Assembly: GCF_000316575.1 (NCBI RefSeq)
Contig: NC_019682.1
Location: 5,082,001 to 5,146,000, forward strand
Reading direction: 5' to 3'
DNA length: 64,000 nt
Source of the DNA: Calothrix sp. PCC 7507
GTDB lineage: Bacteria; Cyanobacteriota; Cyanobacteriia; Cyanobacteriales; Nostocaceae
The notes under the pieces were generated by a model. The model ran no database searches and was not told where the DNA came from. It worked only from the letters and a program-made list of their open reading frames with translations. The translations under genes were made by a program, and so were the position numbers. Positions 1 to 8,296 of the stretch are shown one piece after another. How positions within the stretch are numbered: position 1 is the first letter of the stretch; each line of letters begins with the position of its first letter.

Positions 1-469
1 TCTCTCTGGCAGCTTTATCAATAACTTCTGCTTGTGACCAAATAGATTTCCATTGTTGGATTTTCTTTAACGCTATCTGATGAGCCGGAATATCAACTGG
101 AATCATATTAGCCATATCTACTGCCTTGCCTAGTTCTCCGGATTGGACAGCATTTTCACTCAAACGCAATATTTCCATCGACCATTTATCAATTAATTTT
201 GCACTGTATAAAGGATTGTCTTTTGGTATAGTTTCTACTAATTTTATTGCTTGATATAAATTATTCACATCTGGTTCTGAAGCTAGCATATTAGCACAGT
301 AAAAAACTGAAGCTGCTGCTTGATTTGATAAAGATTCAGATACACAGTCGGCAGTTTCTGGAGATTGTGCAAGGTTCATGATTGCTGCTACCCCAAAAGC
401 AATAGGTAGTAGGAGAATAGCCATATAAAAACACCACCATTTAATTGGTTGAGTCAATTGAATATTCAT
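1..469 (-). CDS. Membrane-anchored repeat protein, N-terminal part (runs off the window)
   Basis: An open frame of 156 codons reads leftward from the ATG at 467-469 and is cut by the window edge, so only the N-terminus is seen. Residues about 10-33 form one hydrophobic segment after a short cytoplasmic start, so the rest is probably a periplasmic or lumenal domain. The visible part after it is helical and contains the phrase QQWKSIWSQAE, which resembles repeat units I recall in large Nostoc proteins of unknown function. No catalytic motif is visible and I assign no function. Codon use is ordinary for the window. Confidence 0.6.
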   Translation of the reverse strand, partial: MNIQLTQPIKWWCFYMAILLLPIAFGVAAIMNLAQSPETADCVSESLSNQAAASVFYCANMLASEPDVNNLYQAIKLVETIPKDNPLYSAKLIDKWSMEILRLSENAVQSGELGKAVDMANMIPVDIPAHQIALKKIQQWKSIWSQAEVIDKAARE

Positions 470-758
470 ACATATATGTAGAGCTAACACTTCACTGTTA
501 AGTTAGTATTCCCATCGCTTGAGAAAATATAACTTGAGTTACCAAATAACAGGACGATGTTTGCTCTTGTCCAGAGAATAATACCAATGTAAAATAACGT
601 AGACGCAAAGCAGCTTGCTCGACTTGCCTACGGGGAAGCAAGCTACGCATAGCGTCTCCGACAGGAGAGATAAATATCGTCAAGTGGGATTGGGCAATGT
701 CCGCCAAAACTATGATATGCCCTACAGATAAGTAGTCAGACAGAATTAATCACACAAA

Positions 759-917
759 GTCATTGCGAATGGAGCGTTCGCGCAGCGTCCCGTTGGCGCA
801 GCCTCTCGTAGAGAAGGGAAGCGGAATGTAGGCGGAACCTTCCCGAAAGGTAGCAATCCCAGCCCTTGCGATTGCTTCACTTCGTACCCTTTGGGAAGGC
901 TTCGCCTACGCAATGAC
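759..917. repeat. MITE-like unit with 9-bp terminal inverted repeats
   Basis: The unit begins with GTCATTGCG (759-767) and ends with CGCAATGAC (909-917), a perfect inverted repeat, and is internally rich in short palindromes. It has no coding capacity. A degenerate relic of the same right end (CGCCTACAGAATGACAAG) lies at about 1086-1103. This looks like one of the small non-autonomous repeats common in Nostoc genomes; the mobilising enzyme is unknown. Confidence 0.5.
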
Positions 918-1002
918 ACAAAAGTAGCGTGAACCAAAAACCGGGAAATTCCATCAAAGTCAACAGCCTAGTAGTCTGTCAATTTTGTTTTGAGGGGTTT
1001 TT

Positions 1003-1070
1003 GGTAGTGCGGGCATCTTGCCCGCGTGAGCGAGACGCTCACACTACAGTCCCTCATTTCAACCCTGACA
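1003..1070 (+). repeat. Dispersed GC-rich hairpin repeat, copy 1
   Basis: GTAGTGCGGGCATCTTGC followed by an inverted CGTGAGCGAGACGCTCAC palindrome and a tail ending in CCTCATTTCAACCCTGACA. A second copy in inverted orientation lies at 3529-3595, and a related fragment (GCGAGCGTCTCGCTCGC) at 14940-14956. Confidence 0.6.
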
Positions 1071-1126
1071 AACCACTAGGTTTCGCCTACAGAATGACAA
1101 GCATTTAAGCAGACATGATATAAGTC

Positions 1127-1933
1127 CTAATCATGCCTTGAAGAGTCAGGCATAATTGTTTCCTGAAGATTTACGCCACTAAAGTTAGCTCCTTTGAGGT
1201 TAGCACCCGTGAGGTTGGCTCTGCAAAGATCAGCCCCCGCTAAATTTGCGCCGCTTAAGTTACTCCAACTCAAGTTAGCGCCTCTCAAGTCTGCCTTAGT
1301 CAAATTAGCCCGGAACAAATACGCACTACTCAAATGAGCCTTACTCAAATTAGCTTTGTATAAGTCAGCTTGATACAGGTAAGCCCCCATCACTTCTGCT
1401 TCATACAAGTTTGCTTCACTTAAATCAGTTGCAATCAAGTTAGCAGCAATCAGGTTCGCAAAACTGAGGTTAGCCCGCATTAACTTTGCTGCACCTAAAT
1501 CTGCGTCTCTCAAATTAGCATGACTCAAGTCAGTGCCAATCAAATTAGCATCAACAAGCACAGCATCTCTGAGATTTGCTTGACTCAAATCAGCCCCAAT
1601 CAAATTAGCACGACTCAAATCTGCTTGTGTCAGTGTAGTGTTACCCAAGTTAGCAACACTAAAGTTAGTTCCAATCAAGTTAGCTTCAATTAGCTTGGCT
1701 GCATATAGGTTAGCGCTACCGAGGTCAGCACCGCTCAGGTTGGCTCGCACAAGTAAAGCATTGCTTAAATTAACCCGATTCAAGTTTGCATCCTGGAGGT
1801 AAGCGCCTCTGAGGTTATGCCCTTGCAAGTTCGCGGTACTGAGGTCTGGTGTAATCTGGGGATTGTTTTCTCTCCACTCAGTCCATGTAACTGCACCTGC
1901 TTTCAATAAAGCCAGATGCTCTCGATTTGCCAT
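1127..1933 (-). CDS. Pentapeptide-repeat protein, 268 aa
   Basis: From about residue 28 to 255 the protein is an almost unbroken run of A(N/D)LXX pentapeptides, roughly 45 units, which in this family fold into a right-handed quadrilateral beta-helix. The N-terminal 25 residues (LLKAGAVTWTEWRENNP) are a non-repeat cap usual in cyanobacterial members. I start at 1933 rather than further upstream because the ATG there is preceded by AGGAGAG at the right spacing. There is no signal peptide, so it is probably cytosolic. Functions known in the family (DNA mimicry, scaffolding, regulation of transport or heterocyst glycolipid deposition) cannot be assigned from the repeats alone. Confidence 0.9.
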   Translation of the reverse strand: MANREHLALLKAGAVTWTEWRENNPQITPDLSTANLQGHNLRGAYLQDANLNRVNLSNALLVRANLSGADLGSANLYAAKLIEANLIGTNFSVANLGNTTLTQADLSRANLIGADLSQANLRDAVLVDANLIGTDLSHANLRDADLGAAKLMRANLSFANLIAANLIATDLSEANLYEAEVMGAYLYQADLYKANLSKAHLSSAYLFRANLTKADLRGANLSWSNLSGANLAGADLCRANLTGANLKGANFSGVNLQETIMPDSSRHD

Positions 1934-2070
1934 TTTCTCTCCTTTAGGAAACTCCAAAAAATAAATATCCAATTTCTGAAATTTTTCTCCCCCTGCTTCC
2001 ATTCGGCTACGCTCACGGCAAGCCTGCTCCCCTGCCTACACAGCGATAAGATATTTTTTATGGAAGTCCC

Positions 2071-2712
2071 TTATTCCTGGCGTCCACCCTGTATATTTAC
2101 CCGGCCAGCGACATTTTCAATCGCTGAACGCGCTCCCGCCGCACCTGCAAGAATATCTCTTTCTGCTCCACCTAAATACAGTCGTCCAAAGCTACCTACA
2201 GCTTGTACTTCCAGGATGTTAATCAACGCGGCTTTTTCCGCTTCATTGGCGGCTAGTGCGGCGTAAGCAGCAGGTTCAACTTCTAAGACATACAGCGTTT
2301 GTCCTGCAAGTAATAGCTGTCCGCGACGGTTACGGTTGATGAGTTGTGCTTGATAGGCATCAATGTTGCGGATAATTTGGCTAGAAACGATGCGTGGTTT
2401 GAGACATTCCTCTTTTCGGACTCCTAACAGTGCCAAAATAGCTTGACCAGCAGCTCGCGTTTCGCCTTGGGAGCCTGAATGTATTTCTAATAGACCGTAC
2501 AATCGCTCAACTACCTGTACGCCAGGACGTACAGAAGCAGCTTTCAGGGCTACATCTGTAATTCGATTGATTTCGATACCAGGAGAGACTTCAATCCACA
2601 AAGATGTATCCCCCGGTAATGGCAGGAAACCTTGAGCTACTGTTCCTATATAGGCTGCGTGTTGCGGTTGCAAGCTGTCGAGAAACACGAAACTGCGTAG
2701 TTCTATTCCCAA
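2071..2712 (-). CDS. Tandem BMC-like (microcompartment shell-type) protein, 213 aa
   Basis: Two halves each carry a sequence like the bacterial microcompartment fold. The first half has [20 protein letters not shown] followed by YGLLEIHS. The second has [20 protein letters not shown] followed by GRLYLGG, matching the typical helix plus strand and the GxVYLGG-like pore end of CcmO/CcmK proteins. I recall it as conserved in cyanobacteria outside the carboxysome operon. The start is a TTG at 2710-2712 preceded by GGAGAG; the upstream ATG is out of frame. A carboxysome-related shell or minor-pore role is inference; no other carboxysome gene is nearby. Confidence 0.65.
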   Translation of the reverse strand: MGIELRSFVFLDSLQPQHAAYIGTVAQGFLPLPGDTSLWIEVSPGIEINRITDVALKAASVRPGVQVVERLYGLLEIHSGSQGETRAAGQAILALLGVRKEECLKPRIVSSQIIRNIDAYQAQLINRNRRGQLLLAGQTLYVLEVEPAAYAALAANEAEKAALINILEVQAVGSFGRLYLGGAERDILAGAAGARSAIENVAGRVNIQGGRQE

Positions 2713-2889
2713 GGTGATGCTCTCCAGTCATGGGGGTAAAAGTTATCTATGGCGACATATAAGTTTAACCTTAAACTACCACAAGGCCTGTGCCACTAAT
2801 TTGAAAATGCAGGGGAGCAGGCTTGCCGTGAGCAAGGGGGATTAAATAATTTTTCATGTGTTCTGGTGTACGCAGTTCATGACGACTAT

Positions 2890-3132
2890 TTATTGTTCAA
2901 GCTGCTCAATCCCAATAATCTCCCGATTACCTGCAATTTCTTTGTGGGTATGAAATGTGAAACGGCGTTTATCTCCTTCTCGGTTCCACTCCTCTTGCAG
3001 GGCGGCATTAGGATGATTGCCACTATTGAGGATCTCTAATTGCGGAGGCCACACTACTTTAATATTGCTGACATCACTAACGAAGAGTTTTAAACGACCG
3101 ATGTTGGCAATTGCATATATTTTAGAACTCAT
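2890..3132 (-). CDS. Small conserved hypothetical protein, 80 aa
   Basis: Short soluble protein without Cys clusters, signal peptide or membrane segment. It begins MSSKIYAIANIGRLKL and has a charged middle (EEWNREGDKRRF). It is transcribed in the same direction as the BMC-like gene about 180 bp downstream. I do not recognise the family; the composition and codon use look genuine. Confidence 0.6.
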   Translation of the reverse strand: MSSKIYAIANIGRLKLFVSDVSNIKVVWPPQLEILNSGNHPNAALQEEWNREGDKRRFTFHTHKEIAGNREIIGIEQLEQ

Positions 3133-3684
3133 AGTTTCAAGCTGCTAATTTCAAATACCCTGAATCAAGCAAAATTTTAACCTTGTTTATGCATATAGCA
3201 TTTTCTAGTCTGGTGAGGTACAAATTTATCTGCGTTTATCCGCGTCCATCCTCTTCTATCAGCGGTTAATTATTTTTGTCTGTACCTCACCAATGTGGGA
3301 ATCGCTATAGCCAGCTTTTTCAAAACTAAATCAAGTGCAGATTATTGTAAAGGCACACCAATGTTGTGCCTCTACGGTAGGTTGTGCTTTGGAATCATTG
3401 CAACAGGAATTAAATAACATTCTTTACCAGTAATTCTGCTATATAAGTAGTGGCGTGTTATGCCGTAGGCTAATGCACATTAATTTATAGCGGTTCTCGT
3501 TTGGATGCACTACACCTAGTAGTCTGTTAGGGTTGAAATGAGGGACTGTAGTGTGAGCGTCTCGCTCACGCGGGCTTTTCGGCCCGCACTACTAGGGCAC
3601 AGCAATGCTGTACCTCTACGAATGATATGTATTCTCAGCAATTGAGAACCGCTATATATGGTTTTTTCAAGCGATCACATCACC
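3133..3684. other. Intergenic repeats
   Basis: No gene. At 3208-3300 lies a repeat containing TTTATCTGCGTTTATCCGCG, whose relative is at about 20845-20925. The second copy of the GC-rich hairpin repeat follows at 3529-3595. Confidence 0.6.
3529..3595 (-). repeat. Dispersed GC-rich hairpin repeat, copy 2 (inverted)
   Basis: Reads GGTTGAAATGAGGGACTGTA then the CGTCTCGCTCACGCGGGC hairpin, the reverse complement of the unit at 1003-1070. The two copies bracket the pentapeptide, BMC-like and 80-aa genes. Confidence 0.6.
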
Positions 3685-4005
3685 TGCAATTGAATTGCAT
3701 TGACCTGCAATTGAATTGCATCGACCTGCAATTGAGTTGCATTGACCTGCAATTGAGTTGCATTGACCTGCAATTAAGTTGCATCGACCTGCAATTGAAT
3801 TGCATTGACCTGCAATTGAGTTGCATTGACCTGCAATTGAGTTGCATTGACCTGCAATTGAGTTGCATTGACCTGCAATTGAGTTGCATTGACCTGCAAT
3901 TGAGTTGCATTGACCTGCAATTGAGTTGCATTGACCTGCAATTGAGTTGCATCGACCTGCAATTGAGTTGCATCGACCTGCAATTGAGTTGCATCGACCT
4001 GCAAT
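3685..4005. repeat. Tandem array of 21-bp units, each a 15-bp near-palindrome plus 6-bp spacer
   Basis: Fifteen full units and a truncated sixteenth repeat without a break. Each unit is TGCAATTGAGTTGCA or the perfectly palindromic TGCAATTGAATTGCA, followed by TTGACC or TCGACC. Because 21 is a multiple of 3 and the unit lacks stops, several frames stay open on both strands and encode monotonous heptads; I regard these as by-products, not genes. One unit has TTAAG instead of TTGAG (about 3771), so the array is not fully homogenised. Confidence 0.95.
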
Positions 4006-4091
4006 CATTAAATTACCCTTTTCTTCACTTTACTGATAGTTTTTTTGTCGTAATGGGCACATTAAAGATATAGCTTACCACGTATGTCTCT

Positions 4092-4466
4092 ATGCCAACC
4101 CAAGATACAACACGCCGTTTACGCCCTCAACTGATTAGTCAAGATATAACCTCATGGCACGGCCTGCAAACTATCAGCACCTATGAAACAACCCGCGCTG
4201 ATGCTTCTGTTGCCAACTTACAGCAAGCTTATCAGGCTATGTTAACGCAGCAACAAGTCGAAACAGAGAAACTAACTTTAGCCCGTGCTGCTTCTGATGC
4301 AGCGCGATTAGCAGAATGGGAGTTTCACAATGCTGTATTAGCAATGAAAGAAGTCGTGCGCGGCCAATATGGTTCAGATAGCGATCAAGCTCAAGCGGTA
4401 GGATTGAAGAAGAAATCAGATCGCAAGCGTTCTAAGCGGAAAAAATCAGTGGCGATCGCCAGTTAA
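4092..4466 (+). CDS. Small basic coiled-coil protein, 124 aa
   Basis: Residues about 30-90 are helical and Gln/Ala/Glu-rich (VANLQQAYQAMLTQQQVETE). The last 20 residues are strongly basic (KKKSDRKRSKRKKS), suggesting nucleic-acid or membrane-surface contact. No signal peptide or known domain. It starts about 85 bp after the 21-bp palindrome array, so the array lies in its upstream region. I do not recognise a function. Confidence 0.65.
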   Translation: MPTQDTTRRLRPQLISQDITSWHGLQTISTYETTRADASVANLQQAYQAMLTQQQVETEKLTLARAASDAARLAEWEFHNAVLAMKEVVRGQYGSDSDQAQAVGLKKKSDRKRSKRKKSVAIAS

Positions 4467-4472
4467 TAGTAG

Positions 4473-4492
4473 GGGCGAACGGTTGTTCGCCC
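4473..4492 (+). terminator. 8-bp stem hairpin after the 124-aa gene
   Basis: GGGCGAAC-GGTT-GTTCGCCC is a perfect stem with a 4-nt loop, 7 bases after the stop codon. It lacks a clean T-run, so it may be a dispersed repeat that acts as a weak terminator or mRNA end protector. Confidence 0.45.
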
Positions 4493-4754
4493 TTGCGGCT
4501 AATTTTAGTTACTTTGAATAAAGCGATATTTTAACCTTATTAATACTGAATTGCTGCCCTATTTTATAGGGATTATTTACGAAAATTTACTGTACCTAAT
4601 TATCATAATTTATCTATATCATAATAGAGGTTTTTGTAGTTTTTTGAATAGTATTTACATCATTTTCAGATAAATGAAGTACATAGGTATTGGTTAACGC
4701 CCGTACCTACAATAATTTGTACCCAACCAAGTTGCAATCTCTTATAGGTGATTT

Positions 4755-5330
4755 ATGGGTTTGAATATGTCAATACCAATATTTTTATTGAGTGTCTGGG
4801 TAGTAATTACTATATTTTTAGTAATTTTTTACAATAGCTTAATTGCTAAAAAAAATCAGGTTGATAATGCTTTTGCGACTATTGATGTATTGCTCCAAAA
4901 AAGATGGGATCTCATACCTAATCTTGTGACAGTAGCGCAGAAATATATGCAATTTGAGCAAAAAACATTAACAGATATAGCCAAGCTGAGAACAAAAGCA
5001 ATTTCCGAACGAGTTAGTGATAATGCCAGGGTTGCTCTAGAAAATCAAATTTCTAGCGGGCTGGGAAACATTATGGTGGCTGTAGAAGCATACCCAACAT
5101 TGACATCAAATGAACATTTTATCCAGCTACAACAATCATTAAATGAGGTGGAAGAACAAATTTCAGCAGCTAGGCGTTTCTATAATACTGCTGTAACTGA
5201 ATACAATAATGCTGTAGAAATGTTTCCTACTAACTTTTTAGCTTCATGGCTGAGATATTCCTTAAAATTACAATTTCTATCCACTACAACAGAAAGGCAA
5301 AATGTAGATGTGAGAAATTTATTCAATTAA
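4755..5330 (+). CDS. LemA family protein, 191 aa
   Basis: One N-terminal membrane segment (about residues 5-27) is followed by the LemA signature NAFATIDVLLQKRWDLIPNL and the helical C-terminal region typical of the family; the length is normal. LemA proteins are membrane-anchored helical-bundle proteins of uncertain function. The next gene encodes a DUF3137-type protein, the usual genomic partner of LemA. An AGGTGA ribosome site precedes the ATG; a second in-frame ATG four codons later is possible. The stop codon lies at the edge of a tandem repeat block. Confidence 0.9.
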   Translation: MGLNMSIPIFLLSVWVVITIFLVIFYNSLIAKKNQVDNAFATIDVLLQKRWDLIPNLVTVAQKYMQFEQKTLTDIAKLRTKAISERVSDNARVALENQISSGLGNIMVAVEAYPTLTSNEHFIQLQQSLNEVEEQISAARRFYNTAVTEYNNAVEMFPTNFLASWLRYSLKLQFLSTTTERQNVDVRNLFN

Positions 5331-5780
5331 TGGATAAATCGGATGTGGGAATCTGATGAGGTTTTTGATTTACATATAACAATGCTCACAACATTCGGGT
5401 TCGGTGGGCATTGCCCACCCTACAATAATTAAGATTGTTCATCAATTAATGGATAAATCGGATGTGGGAATCTGATGAGGTTTTTGATTTACATATAACA
5501 ATGCTCACAACATCCGGGTTCGGTGGGCATTGCCCACCCTACAATAATTAAGATTGTTCATCAATTAATGGATAAATCGGATGTGGGAATCTGATGAGGT
5601 TTTTGATTTACATATAACAATGCTCACAACATCCGGGTTCGGTGGGCATTGCCCACTACAATAATTAAGATTGTTCATCAATTAATGGATAAATCGGATG
5701 TGGGAATCTGATGAGGTTTTTGATTTACAAGTAGGGTGGGCATTGCCCACCACATCTGGACTTAAGATTTTTCATCAATC
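5326..5780 (+). repeat. 119-bp tandem repeats (three full copies, one degenerate)
   Basis: The marker TGGATAAATCGGATGTGGG recurs at 5331, 5450, 5569 and 5686, giving periods of 119, 119 and 117 bp. Each full unit contains the palindrome GGTGGGCATTGCCCACC. The first unit begins at the lemA stop codon and the fourth is shortened. The block separates lemA from the DUF3137 gene. Confidence 0.95.
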
Positions 5781-5820
5781 AAATCAGATTGCTATATTTA
5801 TATATTTTTGAGGAAAGTGC

Positions 5821-7680
5821 ATGTCAAATGAATTAGGAATATTGCAATCTGGTTTGGAAGCTCTTAAGCAAAGAAAATACTCGGAAGCTATTAGCTTACT
5901 AGAAAATTTTTGTCAGCTATGCGAAGTAAATTCCCAAATGATGCTAAAGGAATATTTGCAGGCGCAGATGGGTTTAGTTAAAGCATATCACTCGACGGAA
6001 AAATATCAAGAAGCTCGTGTTTTATGTGAACAATTGGCAGAAAATAAAAACTCTCAAGTACAAGCTTGGGCACAGCAAATTCTTACGTCTTTACCGCCTA
6101 GTTCTTTGGTAGTACCACAGCCAAGTTTAACACCAGAACAAGCGGCTGAATTACTGCTAGCGGGACAAAAAGCTGTTAAATTCCGGCGCTATGCTGAGGC
6201 TATTCAAGCTTTTGAGGAGTTTTTTCAAAAGGCTGATGTGGGGACTAAAGACTATTCTCAAGCTCAGATTTGGCTGGTTAAAGCTTATAAAGGTAATGGA
6301 CAGTTAGAGGATGCGATCGCACTTTGTCAGCAGCTTACCACTAGCGAGCAAGAAGTAGTGCAGATTTGGGCTAAACAATTTATCTCGACTTTATTACCAG
6401 AACAAACAGCACCCACTACACCAGAAATTCAGTCTACACCAACAGGGGGAGCAGCCACTCCTGTGGGAATAAAAATGAGAACTTTAGCTGAGTTTAAAAC
6501 TTTCTGTGAACAGAACTTATTAAGTGACTTGAAAGCTATTGAAGCAACTAGACAACAAGTTTTGAACTCTATAGTTTTTGTAGCTATTATTTTATTACTT
6601 ATAGTAGGATTTTTAATCAGACTTTTTCCATTCAATTTTTTTAATTTTTATTCCTCATCTTCACTAAAACCGCCATTATCTGTTGTCTTCTTCTTTCTGT
6701 TAGGTTTTTTGGCTTGTTTTTGGGTAGGAGTTGCATTTTACACTTCAGCGACAGAAACCTATGCTAGTGGTTTTAAATCAAAGATTATTCAGAAAATTTT
6801 TGATTTTATTAATACCGATAAAAATCTCAACTATTCAAGTTATTCATCAGAAGCAGATACAAACTATACAATGTCTGGCTTCATCCATAGCCAACTTTTT
6901 CAAAGCTTAGTTAAACCTAACAAACTTCACCAGAATGAATGTATTTTTGGCAAAATAGATGCAACATTAATCTTCTTTTCAGAAATTTGTTCTGAGGTGG
7001 AAATTAAACATGCTTGGGCAAAATATCTAGATTTTACGCATCATTTTAAAACTCTAGACTCATGGATAATTCCTAGATTTATTACTAGGCGTCTATTTGT
7101 CTTAATGTTGCCCATATATACTATTAGTTTGATGATTAGATTTATTAAAGGCGGACCCTATGTAATTACTAGAATAGCCCGTGGTCAAAAGATAGATTAT
7201 AAACATTTTAAAGAAGAAATATTAAATAATGAGGTATCTCGACAAACCATTTTCAAAGGTCTGTTTTTTCAGGCAGATTTTAATAAAACCTCAAAGGGCA
7301 AAACCATAATCATACCTAAGATTTTAGATGCAAATCTTCATGCTGTAAATACAGGAAAAATAATTAAACTAGAAGATCCTGAATTTAATAAGTTGTTTAC
7401 TGTCTATGGAGATGACCAAGTTGAAGCAAGATATATTCTGTCTACAAACTTAATGGCAAAGCTGGTTAAATTTAGAAAGAAAGCACATAAAAAAATGTAT
7501 ATCTCTTTTGTAGATAGTATGATATATATTGCTATTGAGTATACAGAAGATATATTTGAACCTAAGTTATTCAACACGATGCTAAGTTTTAATCCCATGA
7601 AAGAGTATTTTGAGAATATACAATTAATGCTAGGAATCGTTGAGGACTTAAATCTTAATAGGCGTATTTGGAGCAAATAG
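5821..7680 (+). CDS. TPR protein fused to two membrane segments and a DUF3137-type domain, 619 aa
   Basis: Residues 1-90 and 105-192 are two copies of a TPR-like module (compare QMGLVKAYHSTEKYQEA with QIWLVKAYKGNGQLEDA). A Pro/Thr linker leads to membrane segments at about 251-268 and 286-307. The C-terminal 300 residues carry the DUF3137 hallmarks FKGLFFQADFNK and FTVYGDDQVEARYIL. DUF3137 proteins are commonly encoded beside LemA, as here. The TPR part suggests protein binding in the cytoplasm. Function of the pair is unknown. GAGGAAAG precedes the ATG. The base composition of the C-terminal half is more AT-rich than the first half. Confidence 0.85.
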   Translation: MSNELGILQSGLEALKQRKYSEAISLLENFCQLCEVNSQMMLKEYLQAQMGLVKAYHSTEKYQEARVLCEQLAENKNSQVQAWAQQILTSLPPSSLVVPQPSLTPEQAAELLLAGQKAVKFRRYAEAIQAFEEFFQKADVGTKDYSQAQIWLVKAYKGNGQLEDAIALCQQLTTSEQEVVQIWAKQFISTLLPEQTAPTTPEIQSTPTGGAATPVGIKMRTLAEFKTFCEQNLLSDLKAIEATRQQVLNSIVFVAIILLLIVGFLIRLFPFNFFNFYSSSSLKPPLSVVFFFLLGFLACFWVGVAFYTSATETYASGFKSKIIQKIFDFINTDKNLNYSSYSSEADTNYTMSGFIHSQLFQSLVKPNKLHQNECIFGKIDATLIFFSEICSEVEIKHAWAKYLDFTHHFKTLDSWIIPRFITRRLFVLMLPIYTISLMIRFIKGGPYVITRIARGQKIDYKHFKEEILNNEVSRQTIFKGLFFQADFNKTSKGKTIIIPKILDANLHAVNTGKIIKLEDPEFNKLFTVYGDDQVEARYILSTNLMAKLVKFRKKAHKKMYISFVDSMIYIAIEYTEDIFEPKLFNTMLSFNPMKEYFENIQLMLGIVEDLNLNRRIWSK

Positions 7681-7795
7681 AGAAATCGACAAATCCCCGA
7701 CTTACAGTAGACTTGCAAGTATATTCGCCGTTAAGAGTTCCCTATTCCCCGCTATAATATAGACCTTATACCGTTTCTTTGTGAAGCTGCATATA

Positions 7796-7857
7796 ATTCA
7801 CCCCCCGGCTATCGCCGTCCCCCCTTACCAAGGGGGGACTACAGGGGGGTATCTTAT
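7796..7857. repeat. G/C-tract dispersed repeat
   Basis: A CCCCCCGGC / GGGGGGACTACAGGGGGG unit of the type scattered in Nostoc genomes. It abuts the truncated end of the xisH remnant at 7858 and may mark the deletion or insertion that removed its 5' part. Confidence 0.55.
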
Positions 7858-7965
7858 CAGACCTTTCTACGTTTTGAACCAGCTAAAACAGTCATTGAAA
7901 AATACAAGGTTCGATTGATTAATTATAATCCCGTTCGGGAGGTCATAGAACAATGGATCGAATAG
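7858..7965 (+). pseudogene. xisH: xisH remnant (last 35 codons only)
   Basis: The frame ends in NYNPVREVIEQWIE and a TAG stop, matching the C-terminus of XisH (fdxN-element excision controlling factor), and overlaps the xisI start codon as intact xisHI pairs do. Everything upstream is replaced by repeat sequence, so the gene is 5'-truncated and dead. Confidence 0.7.
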
Positions 7966-8296
7966 ATAAATACCGCCAAATTGTATGTGATTTTTTACAA
8001 GAATTTGCTACTAACGATGTGCAAGCACAGTTAATTTTCGATCCAATACGCGTTGGGCTTTGCCCCGCCGCAGGCATCGCTATTTAGTCATGCATAACGA
8101 ATGGCGAAATGAATACCGTATTTACGGGTGCGCGATGCAACTGGACATTATCGATGGTCAAATATGGATTCAGCACAACAGTACAGAGATTTTTATCGAT
8201 CGAGAATTAATTAAACGTGGGGTTGATCGAAAAGATATTATTCTCGGTTTTCGTTCCCCCAGCGTTCGTAAACTTCTTGCTGCTAATACTGATTAA
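7953..8296 (+). pseudogene. xisI: xisI, split by a 23-bp insertion
   Basis: The first 33 codons from the ATG at 7953 read as XisI (MDRIDKYRQIVCDFLQEF...). After codon CGC at 8049-8051 the frame runs into a repeat and stops at 8085-8087. The rest of XisI (RYLVMHNEWRNEYRIYG through IILGFRSPSVRKLL) continues in another frame to 8296. Removing 8053-8075 restores a GCGATCGC site and one uninterrupted frame across the join (DPIRDRYLVMH). XisI works with XisH in fdxN-element excision in Anabaena, but the many dispersed copies probably do other things; this copy is inactive. Confidence 0.85.
8053..8075. mobile_element. SDR5-like small dispersed repeat inside a HIP1 site
   Basis: The 23 bp between GCG (8050-8052) and ATCGC (8076-8080) interrupt an exact HIP1 octamer. 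The insert is GC-rich, with GGGC and GCCC arms able to pair. SDR5 of Nostoc is described as occurring exclusively inside HIP1, and this insertion fits that pattern. Confidence 0.75.

Larger units (their letters stand above)
470..1126. other. Repeat-rich intergenic region
   Basis: No credible gene. The stretch is a patchwork of dispersed repeats typical of Nostocales: a hairpin-forming repeat rich in CGGGGAAGCAAGC at about 601-672, an inverted-repeat-bounded unit at 759-917 and a GC-rich hairpin repeat at 1003-1070. Short open frames here are made entirely of these repeats. Confidence 0.7.

Noticed and set aside
498-937. Two short leftward frames
   Set aside because: Built from dispersed hairpin repeats; no coding character.
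3685-4005. CRISPR array
   Set aside because: The 6-bp spacers are constant rather than unique and no cas genes are near.
3627-4073. Open frames on both strands through the 21-bp palindrome array
   Set aside because: They consist only of repeated heptads set by the 21-bp period, have no ribosome site and are open in several frames at once, which is expected for such a repeat.
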